Positions 17,470 to 27,621 of a stretch of DNA of 64,000 bases are shown in pieces (position 1 is the first letter of the stretch; each line of letters begins with the position of its first letter). The translations under genes and the position numbers were made by a program. Under the pieces are notes generated by a model. It was not told the origin of the DNA. It worked only from the letters and a program-made list of their open reading frames with translations, and did no database searches. The stretch is taken from positions 1-64,000 of the forward strand of contig JAIXLO010000044.1 of the NCBI GenBank assembly GCA_026931325.1. Reading direction: 5' to 3'. The DNA is from Chitinophagales bacterium. Lineage in GTDB: Bacteria; Bacteroidota; Bacteroidia; Chitinophagales; Chitinophagaceae.

Positions 17470-18165
17470 GTGAATTCATCTTCATATTTTATATCTGTAT
17501 ATTTTCCTGTAATACCCATTTTGGTTTTTATACTTTTCAATCATAATTGGAAGCAAAGACCAAAATGGGTAATTTTTATTATGACATGTATAGGACTAAT
17601 AGCTGATGTTTATGGTTATAAAATGGCTGTTTTATATCAACCAAATCTATGGCTCATTAATCTTTTTACTTTTACTGAGTTTGCATTTCTTAGTTATTTT
17701 TTCTTCTTAATTATTAAAGAACGAAGAATAAGATTTCTGATAAAGATTTTTTATTTATGTTTTATTATATTTTGGATAATAAGAAATTTTTTTATTTTTA
17801 ATATTTTTCAATTTGATTACATATCACAGACTATTGAATTCCTATTTATTTTCTCATATTGCCTTATTTATTTTTATGAAAGGATAAGAAATATAGATTC
17901 TATTCAACTATATAAAAATTATCAATTCTGGATTGTTTCAGCATTATTTATTTATTGTGCCGTTACTTTTTTTAGTTTTATGGTTGGTATTTCTGATAGC
18001 AGCAATGCTGATGTTATAGCATTTGAATTTCTTATAAGAGTAGGTAATATTATAAAAAGCATACTTATTACCATTGCTTTTTGTATTCAAGCAGATAGTG
18101 AATTGAAAAATAAGAGAAACCCAAATAGTATTTATTATATAAAAGATATTAAAGGAAAAGAATAA
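17470..18165 (+). CDS. Seven-helix integral membrane protein, putative sensory partner of the kinase
   Basis: The 231-aa protein uses a GTG start at 17470; the frame is closed upstream by TGA at 17455 and the next ATG would delete the first helix. Hydrophobic segments at about residues 10-22, 33-48, 62-82, 88-106, 118-136, 154-172 and 190-207 predict seven transmembrane helices joined by short loops, with a basic C-terminal tail (KNKRNPN). I recognise no enzyme motif. Its stop is 6 bases before the histidine kinase at 18172, which itself lacks a sensor domain, so it may provide the input for that kinase. This is inference from gene order. Confidence 0.7.
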   Translation: MNSSSYFISVYFPVIPILVFILFNHNWKQRPKWVIFIMTCIGLIADVYGYKMAVLYQPNLWLINLFTFTEFAFLSYFFFLIIKERRIRFLIKIFYLCFIIFWIIRNFFIFNIFQFDYISQTIEFLFIFSYCLIYFYERIRNIDSIQLYKNYQFWIVSALFIYCAVTFFSFMVGISDSSNADVIAFEFLIRVGNIIKSILITIAFCIQADSELKNKRNPNSIYYIKDIKGKE

Positions 18166-18171
18166 AGCCAT

Positions 18172-19014
18172 ATGTTTATATTAATTCGTTTAGTGCAGGT
18201 ATTTGCAAACACAGCTATAACGCCAGTACTTTTTTTTGGTACAATAGCAATGATATTATTAGCTGTTGCATTAATACTCTTTATTATCTTTCATCAACGA
18301 AGGGTAATGCGTTATCAACATAGAATTCAAAAGTTAGAAGTTAAGCATCAAAAAATGCTTTTAAAAGCTGCTATTAAACTTCAAGAAGAGGAGAGAAGAA
18401 GACTTGCAGCAGATTTGCATGATGATGCAGGACCATTATTAGCAACTGCTAAACTTTATCTAAATGAAAATTTCATGAATTTAGATAAAACAGCACAACT
18501 ACAAGCTTTGTTTAATGCTAAACAAATTATTGATGACACTATTCAATTGATAAGAAATATTTCTCACAGCTTAATGCCACCAACTTTAAAAAATTTTGGA
18601 TTGAGTTCTGCTGTTAGTGACTTTTTTCAAAAAATTAGTAACTCAGGTACTTTAAATGCTACTTCAAAATTTCATGATTATAAAGTAAGATTAAAACCTG
18701 AAAGAGAATTAATATTATTTCGTGTAATTCAAGAGTTGGTAAATAATATTTTAAAACATAGTGAAGCTTCATTTATACATTTAACTGAAAATGATATTGA
18801 AGATAAAATTGTCATTCGTTTACACCATGATGGCAATGGATTAACTCAAGATGAATTTTTAAGATATACAAAAGAAAAAAGTGGACTTGGTTTAAAAAAT
18901 ATTCAAAGTCGTATGAGGGTTTTACATGGAGAAATATTTTATGAAAAGGATAATTCTCTATCATTGTTTAATGTAACATTAGAAATTCCAAGAGAGGATA
19001 ATGATGAAAATTAA
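18172..19014 (+). CDS. HisKA_3-type sensor histidine kinase (minimal, one transmembrane helix)
   Basis: This 280-aa protein has one helix at about residues 15-40, a short coiled coil, then the HisKA_3 dimerisation domain with the phosphorylated histidine at H83 (ERRRLAADLHDDAGPLLA). The HATPase_c domain follows with an N box (VIQELVNNILKHSEA) and a G box (SGLGLKNIQSRM). It has no periplasmic or cytoplasmic sensor domain. HisKA_3 kinases phosphorylate NarL/LuxR-type regulators, and one is encoded nearby at 15875-16534. It is probably translated with the membrane protein just upstream, and it is convergent with the antiporter, with only 9 bases between stops. Confidence 0.92.
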   Translation: MFILIRLVQVFANTAITPVLFFGTIAMILLAVALILFIIFHQRRVMRYQHRIQKLEVKHQKMLLKAAIKLQEEERRRLAADLHDDAGPLLATAKLYLNENFMNLDKTAQLQALFNAKQIIDDTIQLIRNISHSLMPPTLKNFGLSSAVSDFFQKISNSGTLNATSKFHDYKVRLKPERELILFRVIQELVNNILKHSEASFIHLTENDIEDKIVIRLHHDGNGLTQDEFLRYTKEKSGLGLKNIQSRMRVLHGEIFYEKDNSLSLFNVTLEIPREDNDEN

Positions 19015-19023
19015 AAATGAAAT

Positions 19024-21288
19024 TTATACTGCATTAGCAATTTCATTTGTTTCTTCAATTGACTTTTTGAGAGCTGCAATTCTAAGTTTATCACCCACAA
19101 TCCAAAGTATATCTCCTTCTTTCATAATATAGGTTGATTCAGGATTAATAATTCTTTGTCCATTTGTTTCAATACCTACAATAATTCCATGTGTCTTTTC
19201 TCTTATACCAGATTGTCTGATATTTTGATTTACAATAGATGAATTAGCAGTTACTGTAATTTGTCCTAAAATAATTTCATTTTTCTTATCTGCTTCAATT
19301 GTTTCTTTTACTTGTGCTGCGTTATTTGCCATTATTTGATTGAAGTTCATTAATTGTTCATCAGTTCCAATAATAGATAATTTATCGGTTGGAAAAATTC
19401 GTTCATATCTGCTTGGGGCATTAATTATTTTATTACCTCTTAAAATTCTTGCAACATTAATTCCAAAGGTTTCACGCCAAGCTAATTCTTGTAAAGTTTT
19501 ACCAACACCTGGGCAATGAGCTTCTATTTGAAAGTTGGTAATGTGTGCATCCCAAGGAGCCAACTCTGATTGAAGATCTTCTTTCTCTGCTTCTTCTCTT
19601 GCGTTGTAATTTATTAAAAACTGTCCTTTAATTCTTGTATAAAGAAGTTGAACTTTTTTTGAAAGTAATATTAATGTAATAAACATTAATATTGTAATAA
19701 GTAATGCAATTTGTGTAGAAAAAAAACTATCTAATAAAAATCCTACTAAAAAAATAGCAACAACAATTTTTAAAAAATGCAATAAATAAATACTTCCTTT
19801 AAATCTTTGTTTCTTTAATATTTCTTGAAGTTTATCTCTTTTATATGGTATAATTAAAGACCATATAAAAGGTGCAATTATAATAGCAGTTCCAATGGCT
19901 ACTACAATTGTTATCCATGTATTATCTCCAAGCTTTGTTCTTGTAAAGGGTAAAATATAATAAGATGAAAGTATAACTATAGCTGTAATAAAAACAGTTA
20001 AAATAATCGTTTGAATAAACCAAGATCTAATATAAGCTTGCCACTCATTAGTTATACCTTGCTTTTGTGAACGATTACTATATCTGTTTAATGACTTAAT
20101 CCAATTATCAGGTAAAACTTTATTAAGCCAATTATAAAAGGGGTCAGCAGTTTTTAAAAGATAGGGAGTAGTAAATGCTGTAATAGCAGAAACTGCCACT
20201 GCAATTGGATATAAAAATTCGCTAGTAACTTTTAATGAATAACCTAATGTAGCAATGATAAAAGAAAACTCTCCAATTTGTGCTAAACTAAAACCAGTTT
20301 GTATTGAAACTTTTAAAGGCTGTGCAGAAATTAATGCCCCAAAAGTATTAGCTACAATTTTTCCTATAACAACTGCAAAGATGATGATAACAATAGGAAA
20401 AGCATAATCTAAAACCATTGAAGGATTAAATAACATTCCAACTGAAACAAAGAAAACTGCACCAAACAAATTTTTTACAGGATTTAGAAGTTGATTTATT
20501 TTTTCTGCATAAACTGTTTCTGCTAAGATAGAACCCATGATAAATGCACCTAATGCAGGAGAAAATCCAACAGCAGAAGCTAACCACACCATCATTACAC
20601 AAAGAGCTAATGAAGTGATGAGCAACATTTCTTCTGTCATTAATTTTTTTGACCAACGTAATAAAGTAGGTATAAAAAATATGCCTAAAACAAACCAAAG
20701 AATTAGGAAGAAAAGAAGTTTTACAATTGACAATAACATATCAGTACCAGAAAACTGATTACTTACAGATATGGTTGTTAGTAAAACCATTAATAAAATT
20801 GCCAATAAATCTTCTACTACTAAAATACCAATAACTAAACCTGCAAATTTTTTCCCTTTCAGCCCAGATTCTTCAAATGCACGAATAATAATTATTGTAG
20901 AGGATATGCTTATGATACCACCTAAGAAAAGACTATCAATTTTAGACCAACCCATTATTGTACCTATTACATAGCCTATACAAACCATACTTGAAACTTC
21001 TATAATTGCTGTGATAGATGCAGAGCCTCCAATACGAAGTAATTTTTTAAAACTAAATTCTAACCCTAATCCAAATAACAAAAAAATAACTCCAATTGTT
21101 GCCCAAACATTAATACTTTCTGCATCATAAATTGAAGGGAATAACTTAAAATTTTGCCCAACTAAAAACCCAGCAATTAAATAGCCTAAAACTATTGGTT
21201 GCTTGAGCCATCTAAAAATAATAGTTACAATAGCAGCAGCACCTAAGATTAAGCCTAAATCTGTTATAAGATGAGGTAGTTTATCCAT
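19024..21288 (-). CDS. CPA2-family (Kef-type) cation/proton antiporter with two C-terminal RCK_C domains
   Basis: The 754-aa protein has about 12 transmembrane helices in residues 1-390 typical of monovalent cation:proton antiporter-2 (start LITDLGLILGAAAIVTIIF; FGLGLEFSF; EDLLAI). A second hydrophobic block of about four helices follows (about 425-560), then two TrkA_C/RCK_C-like domains (GVGKTLQELAWRETFGINVA; EKTHGIIVGIETNGQ ... EGDILWIVGD). No NAD-binding RCK_N Rossmann motif is present between helices and tail. It should exchange K+ or Na+ for H+ across the inner membrane; the ion is not determinable. It is a single gene on this strand. Confidence 0.9.
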   Translation of the reverse strand: MDKLPHLITDLGLILGAAAIVTIIFRWLKQPIVLGYLIAGFLVGQNFKLFPSIYDAESINVWATIGVIFLLFGLGLEFSFKKLLRIGGSASITAIIEVSSMVCIGYVIGTIMGWSKIDSLFLGGIISISSTIIIIRAFEESGLKGKKFAGLVIGILVVEDLLAILLMVLLTTISVSNQFSGTDMLLSIVKLLFFLILWFVLGIFFIPTLLRWSKKLMTEEMLLITSLALCVMMVWLASAVGFSPALGAFIMGSILAETVYAEKINQLLNPVKNLFGAVFFVSVGMLFNPSMVLDYAFPIVIIIFAVVIGKIVANTFGALISAQPLKVSIQTGFSLAQIGEFSFIIATLGYSLKVTSEFLYPIAVAVSAITAFTTPYLLKTADPFYNWLNKVLPDNWIKSLNRYSNRSQKQGITNEWQAYIRSWFIQTIILTVFITAIVILSSYYILPFTRTKLGDNTWITIVVAIGTAIIIAPFIWSLIIPYKRDKLQEILKKQRFKGSIYLLHFLKIVVAIFLVGFLLDSFFSTQIALLITILMFITLILLSKKVQLLYTRIKGQFLINYNAREEAEKEDLQSELAPWDAHITNFQIEAHCPGVGKTLQELAWRETFGINVARILRGNKIINAPSRYERIFPTDKLSIIGTDEQLMNFNQIMANNAAQVKETIEADKKNEIILGQITVTANSSIVNQNIRQSGIREKTHGIIVGIETNGQRIINPESTYIMKEGDILWIVGDKLRIAALKKSIEETNEIANAV

Positions 21289-21372
21289 TTAATTATTTAG
21301 ATGAAAATTGTTAGTTTTTTAGATAGCTAAGATAATTTATTTTTTTGTTTTTCTGTTTTAAATTTTTAAATG

Positions 21373-21403
21373 AAAAAGGTTACTACAAAATGTAGCAACC
21401 TTT
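21373..21403 (-). terminator. Terminator of the RND efflux operon
   Basis: On the minus strand AAAGGTTGCTACA pairs with TGTAGTAACCTTT with one mismatch around a TTT loop and is followed by TTC and an AT-rich stretch. It lies 25 bases after the RND stop codon at 21428. Confidence 0.6.
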
Positions 21404-21427
21404 CAATTATTAAAACTAAACATGAAA

Positions 21428-24400
21428 TTAGTTTGTAGAAGATTCTTTTAACTGACCCATCCAAACCTTTTTACCTTGTAATCTTTTAACTAAAAACATT
21501 ATACCTGTTAGTATAAAAAATAATGGTCCAGTAAAACCTAATAAAGCAATGAATTTAGTTCCATAAAATTTTGTCATTGGTCTTCTTAGTCTTTCACTTA
21601 TTATGTACATACTTGGAACCATTACTAATGTTAAGAAGAATGCAAAGATTAACCCAAATATGATTGTCCAACTTAAAGGTCCCCAAAACACAACACTATC
21701 TCCACCAAAGAAAATTTTAGGATTTAAATGTTGAAATAAGGATACAAAATCTATATTAAATCCAACAGCTAATGGAAATAACCCTAACATAGTAGCTAAT
21801 GCAGTAAGTAATACAGGGATGATACGAATTTTACCTGCTTCAATTGCAGCTCTTTTTGTTTTATAACCCCTTGCTCTCAGTTCATCAGTAAATTCAATTA
21901 ATAAAATTCCATTCTTAATTACTATACCAGCAAGACCAATTATTCCAACTCCTAACATAATTGTTGCAATAGTCATTCCTGTAATTGCATAACCAATAAA
22001 TACACCAATGATACTAAAGAAAATTTCTGTTAATACTATAAATGGTTTACTTAATCCATTAAACTGTAAAACTAAAATCATAAAAATAATTAACAGAGAA
22101 GATATTAAAGCTGTACCTAAGAACATACTTGTTTCTTTTTCTTGCTCTCCTTGTCCTGTTTGCTTTATAGTTACATTACCTGATAATTTAGTTTTACTTT
22201 TAAATTCTTCTATTTTCTTTGATAGTTGAGCATTGATAGGTTTTACCATTGAAGCTTCAGCAACACTTGCTTGTATTTGAATAGTAGGCTTTGTGTTTTT
22301 TCTTTTTACTGCACCAGATGTATTGGTATAATCTACATGAGCAACAGCATTTAAAGGAACTTGTTTAATAGCCATTGTATTAAAATCTCTAAAAGTAATA
22401 CGCATGTTCAAAATATCTGTGATATTATTTCTTTGTAAATCAGCATAGCGAATTTGAATTTTATAATCATCTTCACCATCTTTTAATTTGCTTGCTTCTT
22501 TACCAAAAACAGCATTACGAATTTCCATACCAATTTGTGCAGTGCTCAATCCTTCTGTTAAAGCCTTTTCTCTATCAATGACAATTGAAATTTCAGGATT
22601 TTGAATATCTACATCCATTTTTAATCCTTCTACTCCTTTTATATGATTAGTATCTAAGTGATTGAGTAAAGCAGATGCAACTTTAGAAACTTCATCATAA
22701 TTTTCTCCTGTTACTTCAATATTTACTGGGGGATCTGTTGGTGGTCCATTTTCTTCTTGTGCTACTTCAATATTAGCACCTGGGATACCACTCATTTGAT
22801 TTCTTATTTCTTCTAAAAATGGTTTTGTTGATTTTCCATGCCTTTTTTCAAACTCTACAAAACTTACTTGTATTCTTCCTAAATTGCTTTGTGTGCTTCT
22901 ATTGTTATCTCTTGGATTATTTGCACTAACTGCTATATTAGAAATCACACTTTCAACAATTCCATTTTTATCAGGCATTTCATTTTCTAAAATTTTATAC
23001 ACTTTCTTTTCTAAAATTCTTGTAACAGAATCTGTAACTGAAACTTTTGTGCCTATTGGCATTTTAAGATATACATATATAAAATTAGGGTCTCCACTTG
23101 GGAAGAAAGATGTTTTATTATTTCTTGCTATTAAGAAAAATAAAGAAACAGGGAATAAAATAAATAAACTTACTAAAGCTCTTACTGGTCTTTTACCTTG
23201 TAAAATCCAAATTAATAAACGTTCGTATTTGCTCATTAAAGATGGTAAAACTTTTTCTTGGAAGAAATGTATTACATCTCTTAAAACATATCTTTCAAAT
23301 ACTGCAATTATTGCTAAGAAGATTAAAAAATTTCCAAGCCCGTGCCAACTTAAAAAATTTAAAATAATTCCAAATAAAATAAATAACCAAAACCAATTTG
23401 CTTTAAAAATTTCCTTCTTAGGTTTATCAAATTCTCTTCCTTCTGGCTTCATAAAGCTAACAGCAAACACAGGATTTATAATAAATGCAACTACTAAAGA
23501 TGCAGCCAATGTTAAGATGAGCATTATAGGAAGATAAATCATGAATTTACCTATAATTCCTTTCCACATTAATAAAGGGAAGAAAGGAGCTAAGGTGGTA
23601 AGTGTACCAGCTAATACAGGAATAAAAATTTCGCCTGCTGCTTCTTTAGCGGCTCGTTCTACTTTTATTTTTCCATTTGCATAAATACGATGTGTATTTT
23701 CAATTACAACAATGGCATCATCTACAATTATACCTAATCCAAATAGTAAAGCAAATAAAACAATAAAGTTTAGAGTAACATCTGTACCAACAACAAAATC
23801 TGCAATAGGCATAAATAAAAATGCAACGAAAATTGATAGTGGTACACTTAGTGCAACAAAGAAAGCATTATTTACACCCATAAAAAACATTAGAATAACT
23901 AATACTAAAACAAATCCAATAATTATGGTATTAATAAGTTCATGAAATGAATTTGCTGTTTGTACACTTTGGTCGCCAGTAATAACAACTTTTAATTTAT
24001 TTTGTGGAGGTATGGAACCATCCTCTTGCATTGCTTGAATTGATTGTCTAATTTTTTCTGCAGTATTAATTAAGTTTTCTCCACTACGTTTTACAATATT
24101 TAATGTAATAACATTTTTACCATCTAATCTTGCATAACTTTCTGTTTCTTTAACTGTATCTATAATTTCTGCAACATCTCTTAAATAAACGGCTCCTCCT
24201 TGTAAATTTTTTACAATAATATTCTGCATATCTAAAGTAGAAGCAAACTGCCCTTTAATACGCAAAGTTCTTTTCATTTTTCCTACCTCAACAAGACCTG
24301 CACTAATATCTTTGTTCTCATAATTGATAGCATTACTAATATCATTGAATGTTAGCTTTGCTGCTTGCATTTTAAAAGGGTCAACATTCACTTGTATTTC

Positions 24401-24988
24401 TCTTTCAGGTGCACCAACAATATCAGCTCTATTTATTTCTGTTAATTCTTCAAACTTATCCTGCATTCTGTCTGCATATTTTTTTAAAGTTATGCCATCA
24501 TAATCTCCACTTATATTTACATACATTATTGGCATTTCACTAATATCAAATTCTTGAACATTAGGCTGAGAGGTTAAGTCATTTGGTAAATCACTTTGAG
24601 CTTTATCTAAAGCATCTTTTACTTTTTGTTTAGCAACTTCTGTTTTAGTGTCAGTATCAAATTCAATAATAATTAAACTAAAATCTTGTTGAGAAGTACT
24701 TTGTATTTTATTTACTTTGGCACCACTAATACCTTTTAATTGTTTTTCAATTGGGCGTGTTACTAAATTTTCTATATCCTTAGGAGAGTTACCATAATAA
24801 ATAGTTGTAATACTAACTGTTGGTACTACAACATCAGGAAATTTTTCTTTAGGTAAAGTATTGAACTTTGTAATACCATAAAGAGAAATGATTATTGTAA
24901 TTATATAAATGGCAGTTCTATTATCAATAGCCCAACTTGTAGGTTTAAACTGTTTAAATTTTTTAGATAGCCCTTCTAAAGCATTCAT
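21428..24988 (-). CDS. RND-family efflux transporter, inner-membrane permease subunit
   Basis: This 1186-aa protein is a resistance-nodulation-division pump that exports substrates by proton antiport in a tripartite complex with the adaptor and TolC-like genes just upstream in the operon. The first helix and porter start with IITIIISLYGITKFNTLPKE; the proton-relay aspartates are D423-D424 in GLGIIVDDAIVVIEN. A later G-V-G-I-I-G-L-A-G-I-V-I-K-N-G-I-L-L-I-E-F marks the second half. It is longer than AcrB (about 1050 aa) because of extra hydrophobic segments between the halves (around NWFWLFILFGIILNFL) and near the C-terminus. The sequence resembles HAE1-type rather than heavy-metal pumps, but the substrate is unknown. 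It lies 62 bases after the adaptor gene. Confidence 0.93.
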   Translation of the reverse strand: MNALEGLSKKFKQFKPTSWAIDNRTAIYIITIIISLYGITKFNTLPKEKFPDVVVPTVSITTIYYGNSPKDIENLVTRPIEKQLKGISGAKVNKIQSTSQQDFSLIIIEFDTDTKTEVAKQKVKDALDKAQSDLPNDLTSQPNVQEFDISEMPIMYVNISGDYDGITLKKYADRMQDKFEELTEINRADIVGAPEREIQVNVDPFKMQAAKLTFNDISNAINYENKDISAGLVEVGKMKRTLRIKGQFASTLDMQNIIVKNLQGGAVYLRDVAEIIDTVKETESYARLDGKNVITLNIVKRSGENLINTAEKIRQSIQAMQEDGSIPPQNKLKVVITGDQSVQTANSFHELINTIIIGFVLVLVILMFFMGVNNAFFVALSVPLSIFVAFLFMPIADFVVGTDVTLNFIVLFALLFGLGIIVDDAIVVIENTHRIYANGKIKVERAAKEAAGEIFIPVLAGTLTTLAPFFPLLMWKGIIGKFMIYLPIMLILTLAASLVVAFIINPVFAVSFMKPEGREFDKPKKEIFKANWFWLFILFGIILNFLSWHGLGNFLIFLAIIAVFERYVLRDVIHFFQEKVLPSLMSKYERLLIWILQGKRPVRALVSLFILFPVSLFFLIARNNKTSFFPSGDPNFIYVYLKMPIGTKVSVTDSVTRILEKKVYKILENEMPDKNGIVESVISNIAVSANNPRDNNRSTQSNLGRIQVSFVEFEKRHGKSTKPFLEEIRNQMSGIPGANIEVAQEENGPPTDPPVNIEVTGENYDEVSKVASALLNHLDTNHIKGVEGLKMDVDIQNPEISIVIDREKALTEGLSTAQIGMEIRNAVFGKEASKLKDGEDDYKIQIRYADLQRNNITDILNMRITFRDFNTMAIKQVPLNAVAHVDYTNTSGAVKRKNTKPTIQIQASVAEASMVKPINAQLSKKIEEFKSKTKLSGNVTIKQTGQGEQEKETSMFLGTALISSLLIIFMILVLQFNGLSKPFIVLTEIFFSIIGVFIGYAITGMTIATIMLGVGIIGLAGIVIKNGILLIEFTDELRARGYKTKRAAIEAGKIRIIPVLLTALATMLGLFPLAVGFNIDFVSLFQHLNPKIFFGGDSVVFWGPLSWTIIFGLIFAFFLTLVMVPSMYIISERLRRPMTKFYGTKFIALLGFTGPLFFILTGIMFLVKRLQGKKVWMGQLKESSTN

Positions 24989-25050
24989 AAGAAATATTTT
25001 TTAATTTATAGATAATTTTCTTTGACAAACAACTAATGAAAATACCTTTT

Positions 25051-26253
25051 TTATTTTGCATCATCTATTTTTAATAATTGACCTTCATAAATATTTTGAT
25101 AACCTTCTGTAATAAGTTGGTCGCCTGCACTAATACCTGATTTTACTTCAATTAAATCGTTATATAATTCTCCTACAACAATACTTTTTTTATGAGCAAT
25201 TAATTTTCCATTATCATTAACTGCTACATAAACAAATTTTCCATTTTCATCTGATTGAACTGTATTAACAGGAATTACAAAAGCATTTTTAACAGAATAA
25301 TCTTCTATACGAACTTGAGCACTTTGGTTTGGACGAAGAATTCCATCTGAAGGAACTTTAGCTTCTACGGTAAAACTTCTATTATTTGGATTAATAGTTT
25401 TTCCTACAATTGAAATTGTGCTGTTATATGTTTTATTAATATCTGTAACAACTACTACAACTTTACTACCAACTTTAACTTTTGCAGAATAATTTTCTGG
25501 AACATCTGCTACAACTTTTAAAGAGTTTGTATTTACAATTTTAATTTGAGGGACAGAGCCATTCATGCCAGTAAAAGTTTCTCCAACTCTTATATTTACT
25601 TCATCAGCAACTCCATCAACATCGCTATAAACATTTGTTCCACTTAGTTGTTCTTGTATTACTTTAATATTTTCTTCAGCCGCTTTTAATTGATTTTCTA
25701 AGGTTTCTACATTTGTTCTTGCACTTATTAATTGTACTTCTGTTCCTATCCCTTGCTTCCATAAATTATTTTGTCTGTTATATAAATCCTTAGCATAAGC
25801 TAATTGAGTTTTTATTGTTTCTAAATTTTGTTTTGCTGCATAAACTTGTTGTTTAATTACACCATCATCTAACTTTAAAAGTAGTTGACCTCTTTTTACA
25901 TAATCTCCTTTTTTTACATAAACTGCTTTAACTTGACCAGGTCCAAGACGTGGAGAAATGTAAGAAATATTATCAGCATCAATACGTGCTTGTAAATCTA
26001 TATAGTGTGTAAAATCTTGAGTTGATACTGTTGTTACACCAATCAATTTTGCAATATCTTCTTTTTTAAAAGCTGTATCTAATTTTGCGATTTCTAATTC
26101 TAATGATTGTATTTTTTCAGCAATTTCATTTTGCTGTTTTCTAAGTTTATCTAAAGTAGCTTTTTTTTCTGCTAAGCTATTTTTGTTATTACCACATGCA
26201 ATTAATGCTATAATTAATGTTGTGATTACTGAATACTTAATTAATTGTGTCAT
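25051..26253 (-). CDS. RND efflux periplasmic adaptor (membrane fusion lipoprotein)
   Basis: From the ATG at 26253 the 400-aa protein begins MTQLIKYSVITTLIIALIAC, a lipoprotein signal with lipobox L-I-A-C and lipidated Cys20. The longer frame from 26298 would hide the signal and overlap tolC, so I reject it. A short coiled coil follows (about 27-60), then the biotinyl/lipoyl half-motif (YVKKGDYVKRGQLLLKLDD), a helical hairpin, the second lipoyl half with V-R-V-G-E-T-F, and a beta-barrel domain. It bridges the RND pump and the outer-membrane channel. The gene lies between the TolC-like and RND genes. Confidence 0.92.
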   Translation of the reverse strand: MTQLIKYSVITTLIIALIACGNNKNSLAEKKATLDKLRKQQNEIAEKIQSLELEIAKLDTAFKKEDIAKLIGVTTVSTQDFTHYIDLQARIDADNISYISPRLGPGQVKAVYVKKGDYVKRGQLLLKLDDGVIKQQVYAAKQNLETIKTQLAYAKDLYNRQNNLWKQGIGTEVQLISARTNVETLENQLKAAEENIKVIQEQLSGTNVYSDVDGVADEVNIRVGETFTGMNGSVPQIKIVNTNSLKVVADVPENYSAKVKVGSKVVVVVTDINKTYNSTISIVGKTINPNNRSFTVEAKVPSDGILRPNQSAQVRIEDYSVKNAFVIPVNTVQSDENGKFVYVAVNDNGKLIAHKKSIVVGELYNDLIEVKSGISAGDQLITEGYQNIYEGQLLKIDDAK

Positions 26254-26284
26254 AATAATTGTATTGAATTTTTTAAAAAATATT

Positions 26285-27616
26285 TTATAGTTTACCAATT
26301 GCTTTTAAAAAATCTACTTTGGCAATAACTGCATCATATAATGCAGCTATATAATTTGTTTGTGCTGTTTTTAAATCTGTTTGTGCAGCATTAATTTCTG
26401 TATTAGAGCCTGTACCAATTTCAAATTTCTTTTTTGTTTGGTTGTAAACATTTTCTGCTAATTGCATATTCTTTTTTTGAAAATCCATTGTTTCAACTGC
26501 AGATTGAAATTTTAGTTTTGCTGTTTCAAATTCGCTGTTAATAGCGTTTTTTAAACTTTCTATATTATTTTCTGTTTGCTGCAAATCAATTTTAGATAGC
26601 TTAACTTTTGAATCTCTTGAAAAACCATTAAAAATTGGTATAGATACTTTTAAACCAACATAAGAAATATCGAACCAATCGCCTTTTTCAAAAAAAGTAA
26701 ATTTTTGTCGATATGCTTGTTTGCCATAAATGCCAACAGCTGCAACAGTTGGTAAAGCCATAAACTTATATCGTTTAATATTGTATTCATTTAATTTTTT
26801 TACACTTTGCAATAGTTGAAAATCTTTTCTATCTGTGTAGTTTACACTATCAATTAAAGCATTTTCTTTTATGTTATTATCGCTTAAAGTATCTGTAAGA
26901 ATGAGGGTGTCTTTTACAGGCATACCCATTAATGTTTTTAAACCTAAATAACCAATTTCAATATTGTTTAATGCTTTTTGTTTTTCTGTTTTTAAATTAC
27001 TTAAAGCAACATCAACTTTATCTACATCTAATTTTTCTGCAAACCCATTTTTATACATTTCATTAGCATCATGTTTTAATTTTTCAAACCTTTCAATATT
27101 TGTATTTAATAATTGTATTTGTGTTTTACTAACAACTAATTGATAGTATATTTTGTAGATGTTTGTTTTAATTACTTCTTCTGTAACTGCTGCATTTTTA
27201 GTTGCAAATTCTATAGACGTTCTTCTGGCTTGTAAGCCTACAAAAACTTGCCCATCAAATAAAAGTTGTTGCAACTGAAACATAATATTACTATTGTATT
27301 TACTTCCAAATTGCACATCAACCATTTGTCCAGGGTAACCAAAAATATCGCCAGGTATAACTTGAGTTGGTAATTTAAGATAGTCTGTTAAATCTATACT
27401 TGAATTTACTGAAGGATATGCAGCAGCAGTTATTCCTCTATTGGTTTGTTCTTGTGCCTTTATACTTAATAAGGCATTTTTTACTTGAAAATTATTTTTA
27501 GATGCGTAATCAACTGCTTGTTTAATTGAAAATTCGTGTTTAGTTTGTGCCTGTATTGTATTTGTAATGATTAGTACTATCAATAAAAACAGTAAGTTGT
27601 TTTTTCGTTTTTCCAT
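26285..27616 (-). CDS. TolC-family outer-membrane efflux protein
   Basis: The 443-aa protein starts with a signal peptide (MEKRKNNLLFLLIVLIITNT, cut after I-Q-A-Q) and has the two alternating helical/barrel repeats of the OEP family: FSIKQAVDYASKNN near the N-terminus and KKKFEIGTGSNTEINAAQ near the C-terminus, where E-x-G-x-x-x-x-T-E is the usual signature. It forms the trimeric exit duct for the RND pump encoded downstream. It starts 5 bases after the TetR stop, so the regulator and channel are surely in one transcript. Confidence 0.93.
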   Translation of the reverse strand: MEKRKNNLLFLLIVLIITNTIQAQTKHEFSIKQAVDYASKNNFQVKNALLSIKAQEQTNRGITAAAYPSVNSSIDLTDYLKLPTQVIPGDIFGYPGQMVDVQFGSKYNSNIMFQLQQLLFDGQVFVGLQARRTSIEFATKNAAVTEEVIKTNIYKIYYQLVVSKTQIQLLNTNIERFEKLKHDANEMYKNGFAEKLDVDKVDVALSNLKTEKQKALNNIEIGYLGLKTLMGMPVKDTLILTDTLSDNNIKENALIDSVNYTDRKDFQLLQSVKKLNEYNIKRYKFMALPTVAAVGIYGKQAYRQKFTFFEKGDWFDISYVGLKVSIPIFNGFSRDSKVKLSKIDLQQTENNIESLKNAINSEFETAKLKFQSAVETMDFQKKNMQLAENVYNQTKKKFEIGTGSNTEINAAQTDLKTAQTNYIAALYDAVIAKVDFLKAIGKL

Positions 27617-27621
27617 ATATC

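Noticed and set aside
22884..23537. 217-codon plus-strand open frame opposite the RND pump gene
   Set aside because: It lies entirely antisense to the RND transporter, whose motifs are intact in the other strand, and has no recognisable feature.
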